64,000 nucleotides of DNA from the NCBI RefSeq assembly GCF_028368995.1, contig NZ_JAQNDL010000003.1, positions 2,852,001-2,916,000 on the forward strand, written 5' to 3'. The stretch is from Nannocystis bainbridge. Its GTDB lineage: Bacteria > Myxococcota_A > Polyangia > Nannocystales > Nannocystaceae. The notes beneath the pieces were generated by a model. That model saw nothing but the letters and a program-made list of their open reading frames with translations, did no database searches and was not told the origin of the DNA. A program made the translations under genes and the position numbers. Below are positions 26,128 to 36,600 of this stretch, piece after piece. Numbering within the stretch: the stretch's first letter is position 1; each line of letters opens with the position of its first letter.

Positions 26128-27036
26128 TCAAAACTCCAGAGCGACGCGGAGGCCGAGATTCGGCCATGCCGAGGGGCGCACAGCCACCCGGCGCGTCCGT
26201 CGATGCCGGCTGGCATCGACCGCCAGGAGCGTGATCCCCGAGATCACTGAGGCCGCCGCGAACGCGCCGACCGAAGCGCCGATGGCGTTGGCTCGCCGGC
26301 CCTCTGCCAGGAGCCTGTCGCTCGCGCGCTGGGCCTCCTCGGGGACATGCCCCGGCGTGAACTCTTGGTGCAGCAGCTCGTCGCGGCGTCGCTGAAGGAG
26401 TTCACCGTAGGTGAGCATCGCCACGGTCGCCATGCTCGCCGCGAGACCTACGCCGAGCGTCACGCCACCCGCGAGCCGCAGCGAGCGGCGAACGCCAGAC
26501 CTCGGCGGCGCCGCGGGCGGCGTGTCGAGTGGGCGAGAGGTCGGAGGCGGCCGCTTCAACACCGGGGCGATCGGCAGCAACCCGTCCTCGCCCACCGCTT
26601 TCGGGTCGGCCGCTGGCGCCTGCTCGACGCATATATGCTCGCCGAGCTGGGCCTCCACGGCATCGAGGAGCTTGCGCGCGTCCCGTCGGTCCCCGGGGTG
26701 TGTGTCAGCCGCGATGAAGCGCTCATGGAACGCCAGGAAGTGCCGGAGCAGGGCCGCCTCGGCGCATAGGTGCGAACGATCGTCGCCCGCCTGAAACGCT
26801 TCCTGGTACGTGTGATGCGCGTCGAAGACGATCGAGGCCCGGTCTTGCAGCGCGGCCTCGGTGCTCTCCGTGCCGAGCGCGTCGTAGGCCGCACGGCAGC
26901 GCGGCGCCGCTTCGACCGCTCGACCCGCATCGCGCAGCTCCACGCAGGCCGCGTGCTCGCTCGCCGCCGACACCGGCGCCGCGGACAGCATCGCCGGCGC
27001 GAACCAGGACAAGGCCCAGGCGAACATCGGCGCCAT
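26128..27036 (-). CDS. Secreted helical-repeat protein with two membrane segments
   Basis: 302 residues from the ATG at 27036; the longer frame upstream is non-coding. The signal peptide ends near PVSAAS. The soluble part (about 28-140) is helical with four cysteines (ACVELRDAGRAVEAAPRCRAAYDAL...). A Pro-rich linker follows, then two hydrophobic segments (about 192-215 and 250-270). The end reads LGLRVALEF. It is the third gene of the kinase operon and overlaps the kinase ribosome-binding region. It is the third member of the signal/helical/linker/two-TM/terminal-Phe group. It probably presents a sensor or scaffold domain to the envelope for the neighbouring kinase. Confidence 0.7.
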   Translation of the reverse strand: MAPMFAWALSWFAPAMLSAAPVSAASEHAACVELRDAGRAVEAAPRCRAAYDALGTESTEAALQDRASIVFDAHHTYQEAFQAGDDRSHLCAEAALLRHFLAFHERFIAADTHPGDRRDARKLLDAVEAQLGEHICVEQAPAADPKAVGEDGLLPIAPVLKRPPPTSRPLDTPPAAPPRSGVRRSLRLAGGVTLGVGLAASMATVAMLTYGELLQRRRDELLHQEFTPGHVPEEAQRASDRLLAEGRRANAIGASVGAFAAASVISGITLLAVDASRHRRTRRVAVRPSAWPNLGLRVALEF

Positions 27037-27086
27037 GCTACGCGGCGCTCTGGACGCTGCCAAGCAGCCTCGAGGGCGAAGTGTGC

Positions 27087-27368
27087 TCACGACTCCGACT
27101 CGTCCGCCGGGGTCTCGGGCCAATACTCGTGTACGAGCGCCTCGATCTCCCGCAGCGTGTAATTCTTGTTCCTGGCCTCGACGATGAACTTGGCCCGCTC
27201 GACGGCTTCGAAGGGCCAGCGCGAGCGAACGCCGGTCTTCCCGTCCGAGATGATGGTTGGCGCCGGTAGCATGCCGCGCTTGACCCACAGCATCAGCGTC
27301 TGTCTCGACACGCCGGTGATCGAGACCAACTCCTCGTTCGTGCTGAAACGCCGCTTGGTGGCGCTCAT
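27087..27368 (-). CDS. Small MerR-like HTH protein 2
   Basis: 93 residues. The MerR-type winged helix shows STNEELVSITGVSRQTLMLW, then 'VKRGMLPAPTIISDGKTGVRSRWPFEAVERAKFI'. There is no effector-binding domain, so it is an HTH-only member like excisionase- or SoxR-N-terminal-type proteins. It starts at an ATGA that overlaps the stop of the upstream paralogue by 4 bases, so translation is probably coupled. Likely an operon autoregulator. Confidence 0.85.
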   Translation of the reverse strand: MSATKRRFSTNEELVSITGVSRQTLMLWVKRGMLPAPTIISDGKTGVRSRWPFEAVERAKFIVEARNKNYTLREIEALVHEYWPETPADESES

Positions 27369-27706
27369 TCCTCGGTCCCATCCCGCTTCTTTTTCCGCTT
27401 GAGCTCGCGTGCGGCCTCGCGGCGCGCAGTGTCTTCGGCCGTGGGCAGTCCCCATCGCTCCTCGACGAGCTTGCGGATCTCGGGGATCGACAGCAACTCA
27501 GCCTTCTTCGCCATCACGAACCGCGCTCGCTCGAGCGCGCCGACCGGCCAGCGCGCCTTGATCCCGCGGCTGCCGTCCGAAATGACCTCCGGCGCCGGCA
27601 GGAGACCCGCGTCGGCCCAGCCATACATTGCCGAGCGCGACAGGCCGGTGACCTTCATCAGATCGTCCGTGGTGGTGAACGTCGGTAGGTCTTTCGCCCG
27701 CGGCAT
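27365..27706 (-). CDS. Small MerR-like HTH protein 1
   Basis: 113 residues. First gene of the operon. The HTH reads TTDDLMKVTGLSRSAMYGWA, followed by 'DAGLLPAPEVISDGSRGIKARWPVGALERARFV'. It aligns closely with its downstream neighbour, including LPAP-ISDG and the RWP-ERA segment, so the two are tandem paralogues. It has a Lys/Arg-rich C-terminal tail. The pair could form a heterodimer or cross-regulate. Confidence 0.85.
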   Translation of the reverse strand: MPRAKDLPTFTTTDDLMKVTGLSRSAMYGWADAGLLPAPEVISDGSRGIKARWPVGALERARFVMAKKAELLSIPEIRKLVEERWGLPTAEDTARREAARELKRKKKRDGTEE

Positions 27707-27877
27707 CGGCCTGAAGGTACGCGATCCTTTTCATAGGGAACAGGCACACGAGCTTGTTTGGGTGCTGTTGACCTCAGCCCACTGCTCCACGGACAGAGTC
27801 ATCCGCTGGGTGCGCGATCTCGGCCGTTGCTGGTTGACTCTTTAAATTATAAGAAGGGTGACATTAAAGGACCTGAG

Positions 27878-28186
27878 ATGGACCCCGCTGCCGCCCACCA
27901 CCCACTGGAAGAGCCGATCGACCTCGAATGCACCGTCGTCGAGGCCCGCCTGCGCGAACCCGGTTTCTACGAGACCGCGACGCGAGTCTTCTACGTGACT
28001 CCGCGCCGCGACGTGTACCTGTTGCAGGCCCCCGGCGCGGCCCTCACGCTCCAGGCGGTCGACGACCTGCCGCATGGCGCGTCCGCCGTCGCCCGAGCGG
28101 CCGTGGACGCCCCCCGGCGAGAACTCGCCGCTCTCATCGACCGCCACGGCGCTCGCCCGGATCTGACCGAAAGGACCGCACCATGA
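27878..28186 (+). CDS. Hypothetical protein upstream of Crp/Fnr regulator
   Basis: 102 residues from the ATG at 27878, with AAAGGA 7 bases upstream. It has no signal peptide or TM and resembles no family I recognise. It is acidic at the N-terminus and has a likely alternation of short strands and helices. It shares the sequence ATGA with the next start (28183-28186), a 4-base overlap pointing to translational coupling with the Crp/Fnr gene. An AT-rich patch at 27841-27866 upstream is the likely promoter region. Confidence 0.7.
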   Translation: MDPAAAHHPLEEPIDLECTVVEARLREPGFYETATRVFYVTPRRDVYLLQAPGAALTLQAVDDLPHGASAVARAAVDAPRRELAALIDRHGARPDLTERTAP

Positions 28187-28959
28187 CGGCTGGGCCGCGG
28201 GGCATCCTCTGGTACCTCCGCAAGGTCCCGGCTTTCTCTGTGTTGCCCAAGTCCGCCTTGCAGGCGCTCGGCGACGCCACCGCGTTGCGCGAGCTCTCGC
28301 GGCGGACCGTCTTGCACATGCCCGGGGACGACGCCGAGCACGTCTACTGCCTCCACGGCGGCCGGGTCTGCGTTCTGCGCGAGTCGACGACCTGTCGCAC
28401 GATCAACCTCGGCGACTTCGGGCCCGGTGACATCTTCGGCGAGAGCTGCGTGTGGACGCCCGCCCCGCGGGAGGACACTGCCATCACCACGGCCGCGGCT
28501 CTGCTCTCGATGATCCCGCGAGTCGCCCTGCGCCTCGTGCTCGACGAGTACCCCGAGGCTGAGCGGACCCTGGTCGCACAGTCGATGGCCCGCCGCGACG
28601 CGACCACACGGCGGCTGTGCGACGCACTCAGCCTCAGCGTCCGAGCGCGGCTCGCCGGCCAAATTCTCCGGCTCGCCGAGGGTGGCCGCAACACCATGCG
28701 TGGCCGCGAACTCGTGATCTCGATCCGCCACCATGAGCTCGCGGCCCTCGTCGTCAGCACGCGGGAGACCGTGTCGCTCGAGCTGCAACGGCTCGAGCGC
28801 GACCGACTGATCGCGCGGGTCGGTCGCCAGATCGTCGTACCCGACCTCCGCCAGCTTCGGGCCGCCGCCCGCGAAGACCGGCCGCCAGAACAGGACCCGG
28901 CTCGCGCGAAGGCACGGTCCACGAAAACGACATCCACCCGAGGGGCACGCGCCCCTTGA
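28183..28959 (+). CDS. Crp/Fnr family transcription regulator
   Basis: 258 residues. An N-terminal cyclic-nucleotide-binding-type domain (about 12-125) includes 'LHMPGDDAEHVYCLHGGRVCVLRES' and 'FGPGDIFGESCVW', the phosphate-binding-cassette position. Then comes a dimer helix and an HTH_Crp domain (about 150-225) with 'SIRHHELAALVVSTRETVSLELQRLERDRLI'. It has only isolated Cys residues and no Fnr-type cluster, so a nucleotide or other small ligand is more likely than an Fe-S cluster. An Arg/Lys-rich tail of about 35 residues follows. It lies just upstream of the RHS toxin operon and is its likely regulator. Confidence 0.92.
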   Translation: MTAGPRGILWYLRKVPAFSVLPKSALQALGDATALRELSRRTVLHMPGDDAEHVYCLHGGRVCVLRESTTCRTINLGDFGPGDIFGESCVWTPAPREDTAITTAAALLSMIPRVALRLVLDEYPEAERTLVAQSMARRDATTRRLCDALSLSVRARLAGQILRLAEGGRNTMRGRELVISIRHHELAALVVSTRETVSLELQRLERDRLIARVGRQIVVPDLRQLRAAAREDRPPEQDPARAKARSTKTTSTRGARAP

Positions 28960-29062
28960 TCCACGCCGCGCCCGCTGCATGCGGGTGCTCGACGGCGGTC
29001 GTCACCGCCGAACCCTTGCGATGACAACCGCGCTCGCACGAGCGCCACAGGTGAGGTGTATC

Positions 29063-32000
29063 TTGAAACGTCCCACACTCAGCGGGGCCACATGGGCCTT
29101 GCTATCCATTATCGCCTGCAACGGCGACTCCGTCTCGGTGAAGCCATTCGATCCCCCGGGCGCGGTGACGGCGTTTTCGGATCCTGAGTCGCCCCCGGAC
29201 CCGCCTGGGCCCGACGAGGACGACTCCACAGCGCATGTCTGCCGGGTCGACGCGGACTGTGGTGCGGGCCGCTTCTGCGAACTGCGGATCTGCGTGGTCG
29301 GCTGCGCCGGCGACGACTGCGGGCCAGATGCATCCTGCGATCCGCATGGACGCTGCGCGTCGGCCAGCGGCGACGAACCGGCACCGCCCCTCGGGGTGCC
29401 GGTACTGGTCGAGCGCTTCACGGTCCTGGCGTTTGGCGAGACCGAGGCACGCACGACCCTCCGCAACGAGGGCGCCGACGTCCTTCAATACCGCCTGACG
29501 ACCGGCAGCTCCGCGCTGACGGTCGACGTGGCGCTCGCCGAGCTCACCCCGGGCGCCGAGGTCGAGCTCATCGCCCATGTGGATCCGGTCCAGCTCGCGC
29601 CCGCCGAGCAGAGGCTCCCGGTCCAGGTCATCACCAGCGGCGGGGCGATCCTGTGGTCGATCGAGCTCGAGACGGCGCCCGAGTCCGGCCACTTCCGCGG
29701 CGCGGCGAGCTTCAATGCTGAAGGCGTCAGCCTCGCCGGCAGCGAATTGGTCCTCGATCTCGACTTCCGAGACGACGGCACGGTCGCCGGCCGAGTCGAC
29801 ACCGACGCGAGCTTGCTCTGGCCGCAGCCGCTCGCGCTCACGGGCACGTGGACGCCCGCGGGTAAGGTCACGATCGAACTACGCGACCGACTGCCCGCAG
29901 ATGGCTGGCGCTCCAGCCCGATCGCGCGCGAGCTCGGGCGAACGGTCATTCTCACTGGCACGCGCAGCGCGAGCGGCCTCGAAGGCACGCTCGTCGAGTC
30001 GCTCACGGGCCTGCGCGACGCGCCTGTGCAGATCGGCGGCGCGTTCACGCTGCGCCGGCAGGGTCCGCTCACGGGCCTGGTCCACGTCGCCGAGGATCTT
30101 CCAAGCGATGCCATCGCGCCGTCCTGGCTCACCCCGCCGGGCCTCGACGCCGACGCCTGCGACGGCCTCGGCAAGTCCTATGGGACGACCGACTCCCTCG
30201 CCGAACCAAGTCCCGCGTGCGAGGCATGCGCGGACGGAAATTGTACTCCCGAGGACAGGATCGAATGCGGCGGCGACCTACGGGCCTCCGTTTACAATCT
30301 TCCCGCTGTCCTCGCCGAGTTGCACGGCGGCGGCCAGGTCAAGCCCCCGAGCTCCTGGACCTGGGACGACTGCACGGCCGGCGCGCCGCCCTACGACAAT
30401 GGCCAGACGTGCCTCGACATCGGCGCGTTGCGCTGCGCTCACGCGCTGATCCGCCGCGGCAGCATCGATCTCGGCGGCGCCTGGGGCGAGGCGCTCGGTC
30501 ACAGCGCCGCCTTGTTCGCCGCCGACGAAGCACAGGCCGCCGCGCTGCTCTCTGTCGAGACGCAGATCGACGCCGCGTTTGCCTACAAGGACGAGCTCGG
30601 CGAGCCCGTCTCCGACGTCTTGGCCCGCGAGCTCGAGCTACTCGCCGACGACCGCGAACGTCTCGCCGCCGCGCTGGCGCCCACGCTCGCGCCCGCCTAC
30701 GCCGACAGCATCGAATGGATCGACGCGAACAACGCCGATCCGCCGACAGCCCAGGCCCACCTCGCGCCGCTCGACCTCGTCACCGGATTCGCCAGGGCCA
30801 CAAGCCAGTGGGCGCGCCTCGCCCAGCGCGCCCGCAAGAACGTCGCCGACGTGCGCGCCGCGGTGCGCCTCGCCGCGATCGCCACCCACGCCGCGGGGGC
30901 CGAGCTGCATGCCCGCCTGCACGACAACCCCGACGCGGCGGCGGGCCTGCGCGTGCTTGACCCGGCCCTCCTGTCGCTCGCGTCCGTCCACGCCGAGCTG
31001 ACCTCGGATTCGTCCTTCGGCTACCCCACCGCCTACGTGCCGCTGGCGCTCGGTCCCCAGGACATCGCGCAGCATCGGACCAACTTCGAGGCCGTCCACG
31101 CCCTCGCGACCGACGACCTCGCCCAGCTCGAGCAGGTCACCACCGACGCATGGCAGGCGGTCCGCGACTACGAGCAGAAGGCCCACGCGCTCGATACGAC
31201 CGCCTTTCAGATCGAGGCCGAGTACAACGGCAAGCTCCGCGCCCTCTGCGGCAGCCTCCCCGGCGACACCGCGCCCGCGCTCGAGAGCTGCGGCCAACAC
31301 GGCGGCCAGATCGCCGATCACAAGGCCGCCATCGCGGCGGCGGGGCTGCGGATCCGCCACGCCGCCCAGGCGGTGGAGAACAACCTCCACGCGATCGCGG
31401 TCGAGGAGGAGCGCTTCGGCAAGGAAGTCGCCATCGCGCTCGATCTCCAGGCGGAGATCGAGGCCGCGCAGGGCCAGATCTTCAAGGTCCAGGACGCCGC
31501 TGGCGAGCAGCGGTCGGCGCTCGCGCAGGCCCAGGCCACCGCGGAGTGCAGCCGCGTCCGCGAGAACGCCCAGGCCCAGCGCGACGTGCTCATCGGCGAC
31601 TGCACGCAGCAGATCGGATCGAGCCTTTTCTCCGGTCCGAGCGTCTTCGGCAACGCCCTACCGAACCCCGTGGCACTCGCCGGCGCGGTCATGTCGTGCG
31701 AGGCCAACTTACGCAGCCTCGGTATCGGCACCGACAACCAGTGCGAGAGCATCCTCGCGCAAGCGGGCCTCGAGAGCGCGCGCGACGAACTCCAGCGCAA
31801 CGAGGAGCAGGAGATCACGGCGATCAACGCCGAGATCGACGCGACCATCCGCGCCAGCGATCTCGAGGTGCGCAGAGCCGCATCGGTGGCCCTCGTCAAG
31901 AACATCCGCGCCGAGGGCTCGCTGCTTCAGATCGAGGTCGAGGAGGCCGAGCTCGCGCGCGACGCGGCGATGACCGCGATGTGGGGCGCCTACCAGGAGG

Positions 32001-32920
32001 TCGGCGCGCTGATGCAGGAGAAGGCCCTCGCCGTGGGCCTCATGCTCGAGGACAACCCCGACAACGCGCTGACCCGGCCGCACTTCCTTCAGGCCCGCCT
32101 CGAGTCCGCACGCCGTGTCCTTCCGGTCCGCGAGCAGACCGCCCGCCGCGTTTATCTCGCCCTGCGCGCCCTCGAGTACGAGGTGAACCAACCCCTGCCG
32201 ACCCTGCGGGACACCCTCGCCACGGCCCGGTCGCCCGCCGATTTCTCCGCGCTGCTCTCCTGCCTCGACAGCATCTTCGAGGACTACCGGCTCGAGCACG
32301 GCTTCGGCCAGCCCTACGTCACCGAGGTCAGCCTGCGCTCGGACATCTTCGCCATCACCCTCGACGTACCTGACGTCGACGGCTCCGCGGTCACGCCCGC
32401 CGAGCAATTCGTCGCGCTCCTGCGCGACCCGCTGCACCGCAAGCCGGACGGCGCCGTCGCTCTGCCCTTCGCGCTCTCGGCGTTCGAGCACGCGCTGTTC
32501 CCGTCGGCGCTCTGCGACGATCGCGTCGAGGAGATCGAGGTCAAGCTCGTCGGCGACTACCTCGGCGACCGCGAGGCCGAGGTCTGGCTCACTCGCCAGG
32601 GCCTTGCCGGAGTACGCCGCTGCGACGGCGCCGACCTGCCGTCCTGGTCGGCATACGTGCCCTACAGCTTCGAGCTCGAGCAAGTCGTAATCCAGGCCGG
32701 CGTCGGCGATTGGGGCACGGCTGGCGCGAACGCGGGCTACGCGGCCTGGCCGCTCCATGGCGAACAGTGGACGCTCACGATCCCGCCGCCCGATAAAGCG
32801 CCGGCCAACCTCGACGTCAACCTTCGGCACGTCGCCGACGTTGTGCTGCGCCTCCATCACCGCGCCGGTTCAGTCGCGCCGGTCGGCCAGGGCACGTTCA
32901 CGCCGAGCTGCGGCGGGTGA
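29063..32920 (+). CDS. Large lipoprotein with central coiled coil, possible TcA-like partner of the RHS protein
   Basis: 1285 residues from the TTG at 29063, chosen because GAGG lies 6 bases upstream and the product begins MKRP and ends its signal in SIIAC, a good lipobox. Upstream in-frame ATGs would bury that signal. A Cys-rich segment (about 60-100) is followed by a beta-rich region (about 115-340). A long helical region (about 500-1050) contains heptad-rich stretches. The C-terminal beta domain ends 'GEQWTLTIPPP...LRHVADVVLRLHHRAG'. That ending resembles the end of insecticidal toxin-complex A subunits (W-T-L-x-x-P...D-V-x-L-x-x-x-Y-x-A). With the SpvB/RHS gene downstream, a Tc-like A + BC arrangement is suggested, but this is inference. 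Confidence 0.75.
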   Translation: MKRPTLSGATWALLSIIACNGDSVSVKPFDPPGAVTAFSDPESPPDPPGPDEDDSTAHVCRVDADCGAGRFCELRICVVGCAGDDCGPDASCDPHGRCASASGDEPAPPLGVPVLVERFTVLAFGETEARTTLRNEGADVLQYRLTTGSSALTVDVALAELTPGAEVELIAHVDPVQLAPAEQRLPVQVITSGGAILWSIELETAPESGHFRGAASFNAEGVSLAGSELVLDLDFRDDGTVAGRVDTDASLLWPQPLALTGTWTPAGKVTIELRDRLPADGWRSSPIARELGRTVILTGTRSASGLEGTLVESLTGLRDAPVQIGGAFTLRRQGPLTGLVHVAEDLPSDAIAPSWLTPPGLDADACDGLGKSYGTTDSLAEPSPACEACADGNCTPEDRIECGGDLRASVYNLPAVLAELHGGGQVKPPSSWTWDDCTAGAPPYDNGQTCLDIGALRCAHALIRRGSIDLGGAWGEALGHSAALFAADEAQAAALLSVETQIDAAFAYKDELGEPVSDVLARELELLADDRERLAAALAPTLAPAYADSIEWIDANNADPPTAQAHLAPLDLVTGFARATSQWARLAQRARKNVADVRAAVRLAAIATHAAGAELHARLHDNPDAAAGLRVLDPALLSLASVHAELTSDSSFGYPTAYVPLALGPQDIAQHRTNFEAVHALATDDLAQLEQVTTDAWQAVRDYEQKAHALDTTAFQIEAEYNGKLRALCGSLPGDTAPALESCGQHGGQIADHKAAIAAAGLRIRHAAQAVENNLHAIAVEEERFGKEVAIALDLQAEIEAAQGQIFKVQDAAGEQRSALAQAQATAECSRVRENAQAQRDVLIGDCTQQIGSSLFSGPSVFGNALPNPVALAGAVMSCEANLRSLGIGTDNQCESILAQAGLESARDELQRNEEQEITAINAEIDATIRASDLEVRRAASVALVKNIRAEGSLLQIEVEEAELARDAAMTAMWGAYQEVGALMQEKALAVGLMLEDNPDNALTRPHFLQARLESARRVLPVREQTARRVYLALRALEYEVNQPLPTLRDTLATARSPADFSALLSCLDSIFEDYRLEHGFGQPYVTEVSLRSDIFAITLDVPDVDGSAVTPAEQFVALLRDPLHRKPDGAVALPFALSAFEHALFPSALCDDRVEEIEVKLVGDYLGDREAEVWLTRQGLAGVRRCDGADLPSWSAYVPYSFELEQVVIQAGVGDWGTAGANAGYAAWPLHGEQWTLTIPPPDKAPANLDVNLRHVADVVLRLHHRAGSVAPVGQGTFTPSCGG

Positions 32921-32926
32921 GGGGCT

Positions 32927-33178
32927 ATGCGCATCCACAGCATCATCCCCGCCAGCGAGCTCCAGCCCGGCCTGGCGACCATCATTGTCCGAATGCCCGG
33001 CCACCCCACGGTCCGTAGTCGCGCCGTCATGGTGCAGCACCACGGCCCCGGCGTCGTGCAGGTGGCGTTTGCCTCCGGCGAAATCCTGAGCATGAGCGAA
33101 CGGACGATGGTCGGACGGATCGTGAACTGCACGGTCCGGCCGACGCGACGCGATGCACCGCAGCGAGGCACGAAGTGA
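32927..33178 (+). CDS. Small hypothetical protein in the RHS operon
   Basis: 83 residues from an ATG six bases after the previous stop, with GGTGAGGGG as ribosome-binding site overlapping that stop. Predominantly short beta strands ('GLATIIVRMPGHPTVRSRAVMVQHHGPGVVQVAF') and a basic tail. No signal peptide, so cytoplasmic. The stop overlaps the next start (TGATG). Its place in the operon suggests an accessory role for the toxin, such as a chaperone or adaptor, but no family is recognised. Confidence 0.65.
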   Translation: MRIHSIIPASELQPGLATIIVRMPGHPTVRSRAVMVQHHGPGVVQVAFASGEILSMSERTMVGRIVNCTVRPTRRDAPQRGTK

Positions 33179-33606
33179 TGCCGGACGAGCCGGACGAGCA
33201 TCCGCTCGCGGGCATCGACCGAAACCTCGCCGGCGTGCTGCGCCTCGTCAACCTGGCCGAGGCGCAGGACCGGGCGCCCTTCGAGCAGGTCTGGTGGTCG
33301 CTACGCGGCATGAAGCGCGGCGTGGTCGCGGCGCTGTCCGGCGTCATGAACCACGAGCGCCGAATGCACCCGACCGGCGCCGCTTTGCTCCGCACGCTTC
33401 TCGATGAAGAGCGCGCATGCACGTACCAGCACGCGGCACGGATCGGACTCGTGCCGCGCGTCGGGGGCCCGACGACGGCGCGCTCGTTGTCCGGGTCGGC
33501 GCTCCGTTTTAACCGTGGCGACGGGGCATCTGCGCCGCCGTCATCCACCGATTCTTTTCCACCTGTTGAGGTCGGAACGGCTCTGACGACGCTGCTGGGT
33601 CTCTGA
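33178..33606 (+). CDS. Hypothetical protein in the RHS operon
   Basis: 142 residues from the ATG at 33178, which overlaps the preceding stop. Residues 1-85 are helical ('HPLAGIDRNLAGVLRLVNLAEAQDRAPFEQVWWSLRGMKRGVVAALSGVM'). The last 55 residues are Ser/Pro/Gly-rich and probably disordered. No signal peptide. 37 bases separate it from the RHS gene. Role unknown; position suggests a chaperone or loading factor. Confidence 0.6.
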   Translation: MPDEPDEHPLAGIDRNLAGVLRLVNLAEAQDRAPFEQVWWSLRGMKRGVVAALSGVMNHERRMHPTGAALLRTLLDEERACTYQHAARIGLVPRVGGPTTARSLSGSALRFNRGDGASAPPSSTDSFPPVEVGTALTTLLGL

Positions 33607-33643
33607 GCGCCGATTCCCTTCACCCCTCTCTCGAAAGATCCCC

Positions 33644-36600
33644 ATGTCTCTCCGAACAGGTCCCATTCTGGTCGCGCTCGTGCTCGCGGCGGGCACCGCC
33701 CGCGCCGACACCAGTGCGACCCTGGCCACCGCCATCAACCTCCCGAAGGGCCCGGCCTCGATCGAGGGCTTCGGCCAGGGTTACGACGTCAGCGCCGCGA
33801 GCGGGCTGCCGTCCGTGTCATACCCGATCGAGGTCCCGCCGGGTCGCGCGGGCCTTCAGCCTCAGCTCGCGCTGCATTACAGCGCTGGCGAAGGCGCGGG
33901 GGTGCTGGGGCTCGGCTGGTCGCTCGGGCTCCCGGCGATCGAGCGCTCGCTCCGGACCGGCATCCCGCGCTACGACGACACCGACGCATGGGTCCTGCGC
34001 GGTCTCGGCGGTGGCGAGGAGCTCGTCGAGGTGGCGCCGGGCGCCTACCGTGAGCGGATCGAGCAGGGCCCGCCCGTCGTCGTCCGCTCGCTGCCCGGCG
34101 GAGCCATGTCCGCCGTCACCACGGACGGCACCGGCTATCTGTTCGGTCTCACGGACGAGGCGCGTCTCACTGGCGACGCGGGCGACTTCCGCCTCGAGCT
34201 CTCGGCGATCACCGACGTCCACGGCAATCGCATCGATTTTTACTACGCGCGCGAGCAGGGCTCCTCCGCACCACTGCTCGCTGCGATCACCTACAACGAC
34301 GGCCGCGCCGCCGTTCGCTTCGCCTACGAGACGCGCACCGACCTCGTTCGCACCCGGGCGCCGGGCTTCGCGGTCGAGCTGCGCCACCGGCTCCGCGCGA
34401 TCGTCACGGAGGTCGATGGCGCGCCCGTCCGCACCACGACGCTCACCTACCATCAGACCGTCATGAACCCGGCGAGCGCCCTCGCCCGGATCGACACCTC
34501 CGCGAGCGACGGCGCCGCGCTCCCGCCCTGGCACCTCCGTTACGCCGGCGCGCTCGACGAGCCGCGCGAGAACCCGATCGCCGAGGCCCCCGCGCTCGAT
34601 CCCACCGCGGACGGCCGCGCCTGGGTCGACATCGACGGCGACGCGCTGCCCGACCTGCTGGATACGACCCTGGACGGTTGGCGCTACCGCAAGGGCCGAG
34701 GCGCCGCGCTCGCATCCTCCTGGACCCCGATCCCGACGCCTGCCGCCACGCTCACCGCGTCCGCGCGCTTCGCCGACCTCACGGGCGACGGGATCGAGGA
34801 TCTACTCGCGCAGCCCAGCGAGGGCGAGTTGTGGGCGTTCACCGGGGGCGGCACCCCGTTCGGCAAGGGCACGCCGATCAGCCTCGACGTCGGCTTCGAC
34901 CTCACCGCGCCGAACGTCGCCCTCATCGATCTCAACCTGGACAGCCGCGTCGACGTGCTGAGACATGACGATGCGGACGGCTGGATCTGGATCCGCCACC
35001 ATGACGCGGCTGGCTACCTCCCGGCCGAGCCCGTCCCTCCGCCGCCCGCCGGCATGCGTCTTGGCGATCCTGGGGTGCAGCTCGCCGACCTCGACGGCGA
35101 TCGCCTGCCCGACCTCGTGCGCGTCCTGCCGAGCGAGAGCCGCATCCTCGTCGCCGCGGGCGAGGGTTTCGGTCTGTTCGCCGAGCCGGTCGATCTCGCG
35201 GGCGTGCCACCGATGGCGGAGGGCCAGCGCTGGGAGGTCGCCGACCTCAACGGCGACGGCGCGGCGGACCTCGTGCGGATCGGCGCCGCGTCACTGGACC
35301 TCTACACCTACCAGCACGACGGCGCAGTCGCTCCGGCCACGAGCGTCGCCTGGCCCGACCTCCAAGCCGATGAGATCGTGATCCTGAGCGACGTGGACGC
35401 GAGCGGCACCGTCGACGTGCTGCGCGTCGACACAGACGGTTCACAGCCATGGCGCGCCTGGACGTTCGCGGAGCGCCCCGGTCTGCTCGCCGAGCTGCGC
35501 ACTGGCCTCGGCTACAGTCGAGACTTCACCTACGCGTCAGCCGCGGTGCTCGCTGATGCCGACGCCGACGCAGGCGCCCCATGGAAGTCGACGCCCCCGA
35601 CACCGCTGCCGGTGCTGATCCGGTCTCACGAAACCGACGCGCACACGTCCTGGACGCACACCGCGGAGCACCACGTGCGCGACGGCTGGTATGACCCGGC
35701 CCGCGGCGAATTCCGCGGCTTCGCCGAGCTGCGCGAGACCGACCTGGGCGACGGCCACAGCGAGACCGCGACCACCACCACGCGCTACGACCTCGGCCAG
35801 ACCGACGAGGCCCGCAAACTCCAGCTCCTCGACAGCGAAACCGCGAGCCCGCGCGGCATGCTCGTCCGCGAGTCGCACACAATCGGGGTCGAGAGCCCCG
35901 CGCCCGGTGTGCTCGCCGCCCGCCGCGTCGCCACCGACACCGACCACCTGGAAGCCGGCCCGGCCGCCGCGGCCGTCCGCGTGCGCACCGAGTGGGATTT
36001 CGACGCGTGGGGCAATGTCCTTGAGGAGCGGGCCCTCGGTCGTGTCGACGCAAAATCCGGCGCGGACCTGCCGGGCGACGAGCGCATCACGATGTACACG
36101 TACGCCGAGCCCGCGGCCGACGATGCGCCGCGCGACCGCGTCGCCGAGCAGATCGTCAGCGACGCCGACGGCGCGCAGATCACTGCGATCCGGACCTACT
36201 ACGACGGACCGCCGGAACAAGGCGCGCCGCTTGGCCAGCTCGACGCCCGCGGCGTCGTCGCCCGAGTCGAGACCTGGCTCGCTGGCGAAACCTGGGTCCC
36301 GACGCTGCGCCAGACGGTCGACGCGCACGGCAACATCACGCGGATCCGCGACGCCGAAGACGGCACGCTGGAGCGGCATTTCGACGATGACGGTTTGTTC
36401 CCGATCGAGGAGCGCCTGCTGCTCGCCAGCGCCGACGATCTGGTGACGACGGCGACCTGGGACGCGCGAACGGGGCATCCCCTCGTCGTCAGCGCGCCCA
36501 ACGGCGCCACGACCCGCGCCGAGTACGACGGCCTCGGCCGCCTGATCGCGGAGATCGAGCCCGGCGACACGCCCGAGCTGCCGACCACGCGCTACCGCTA

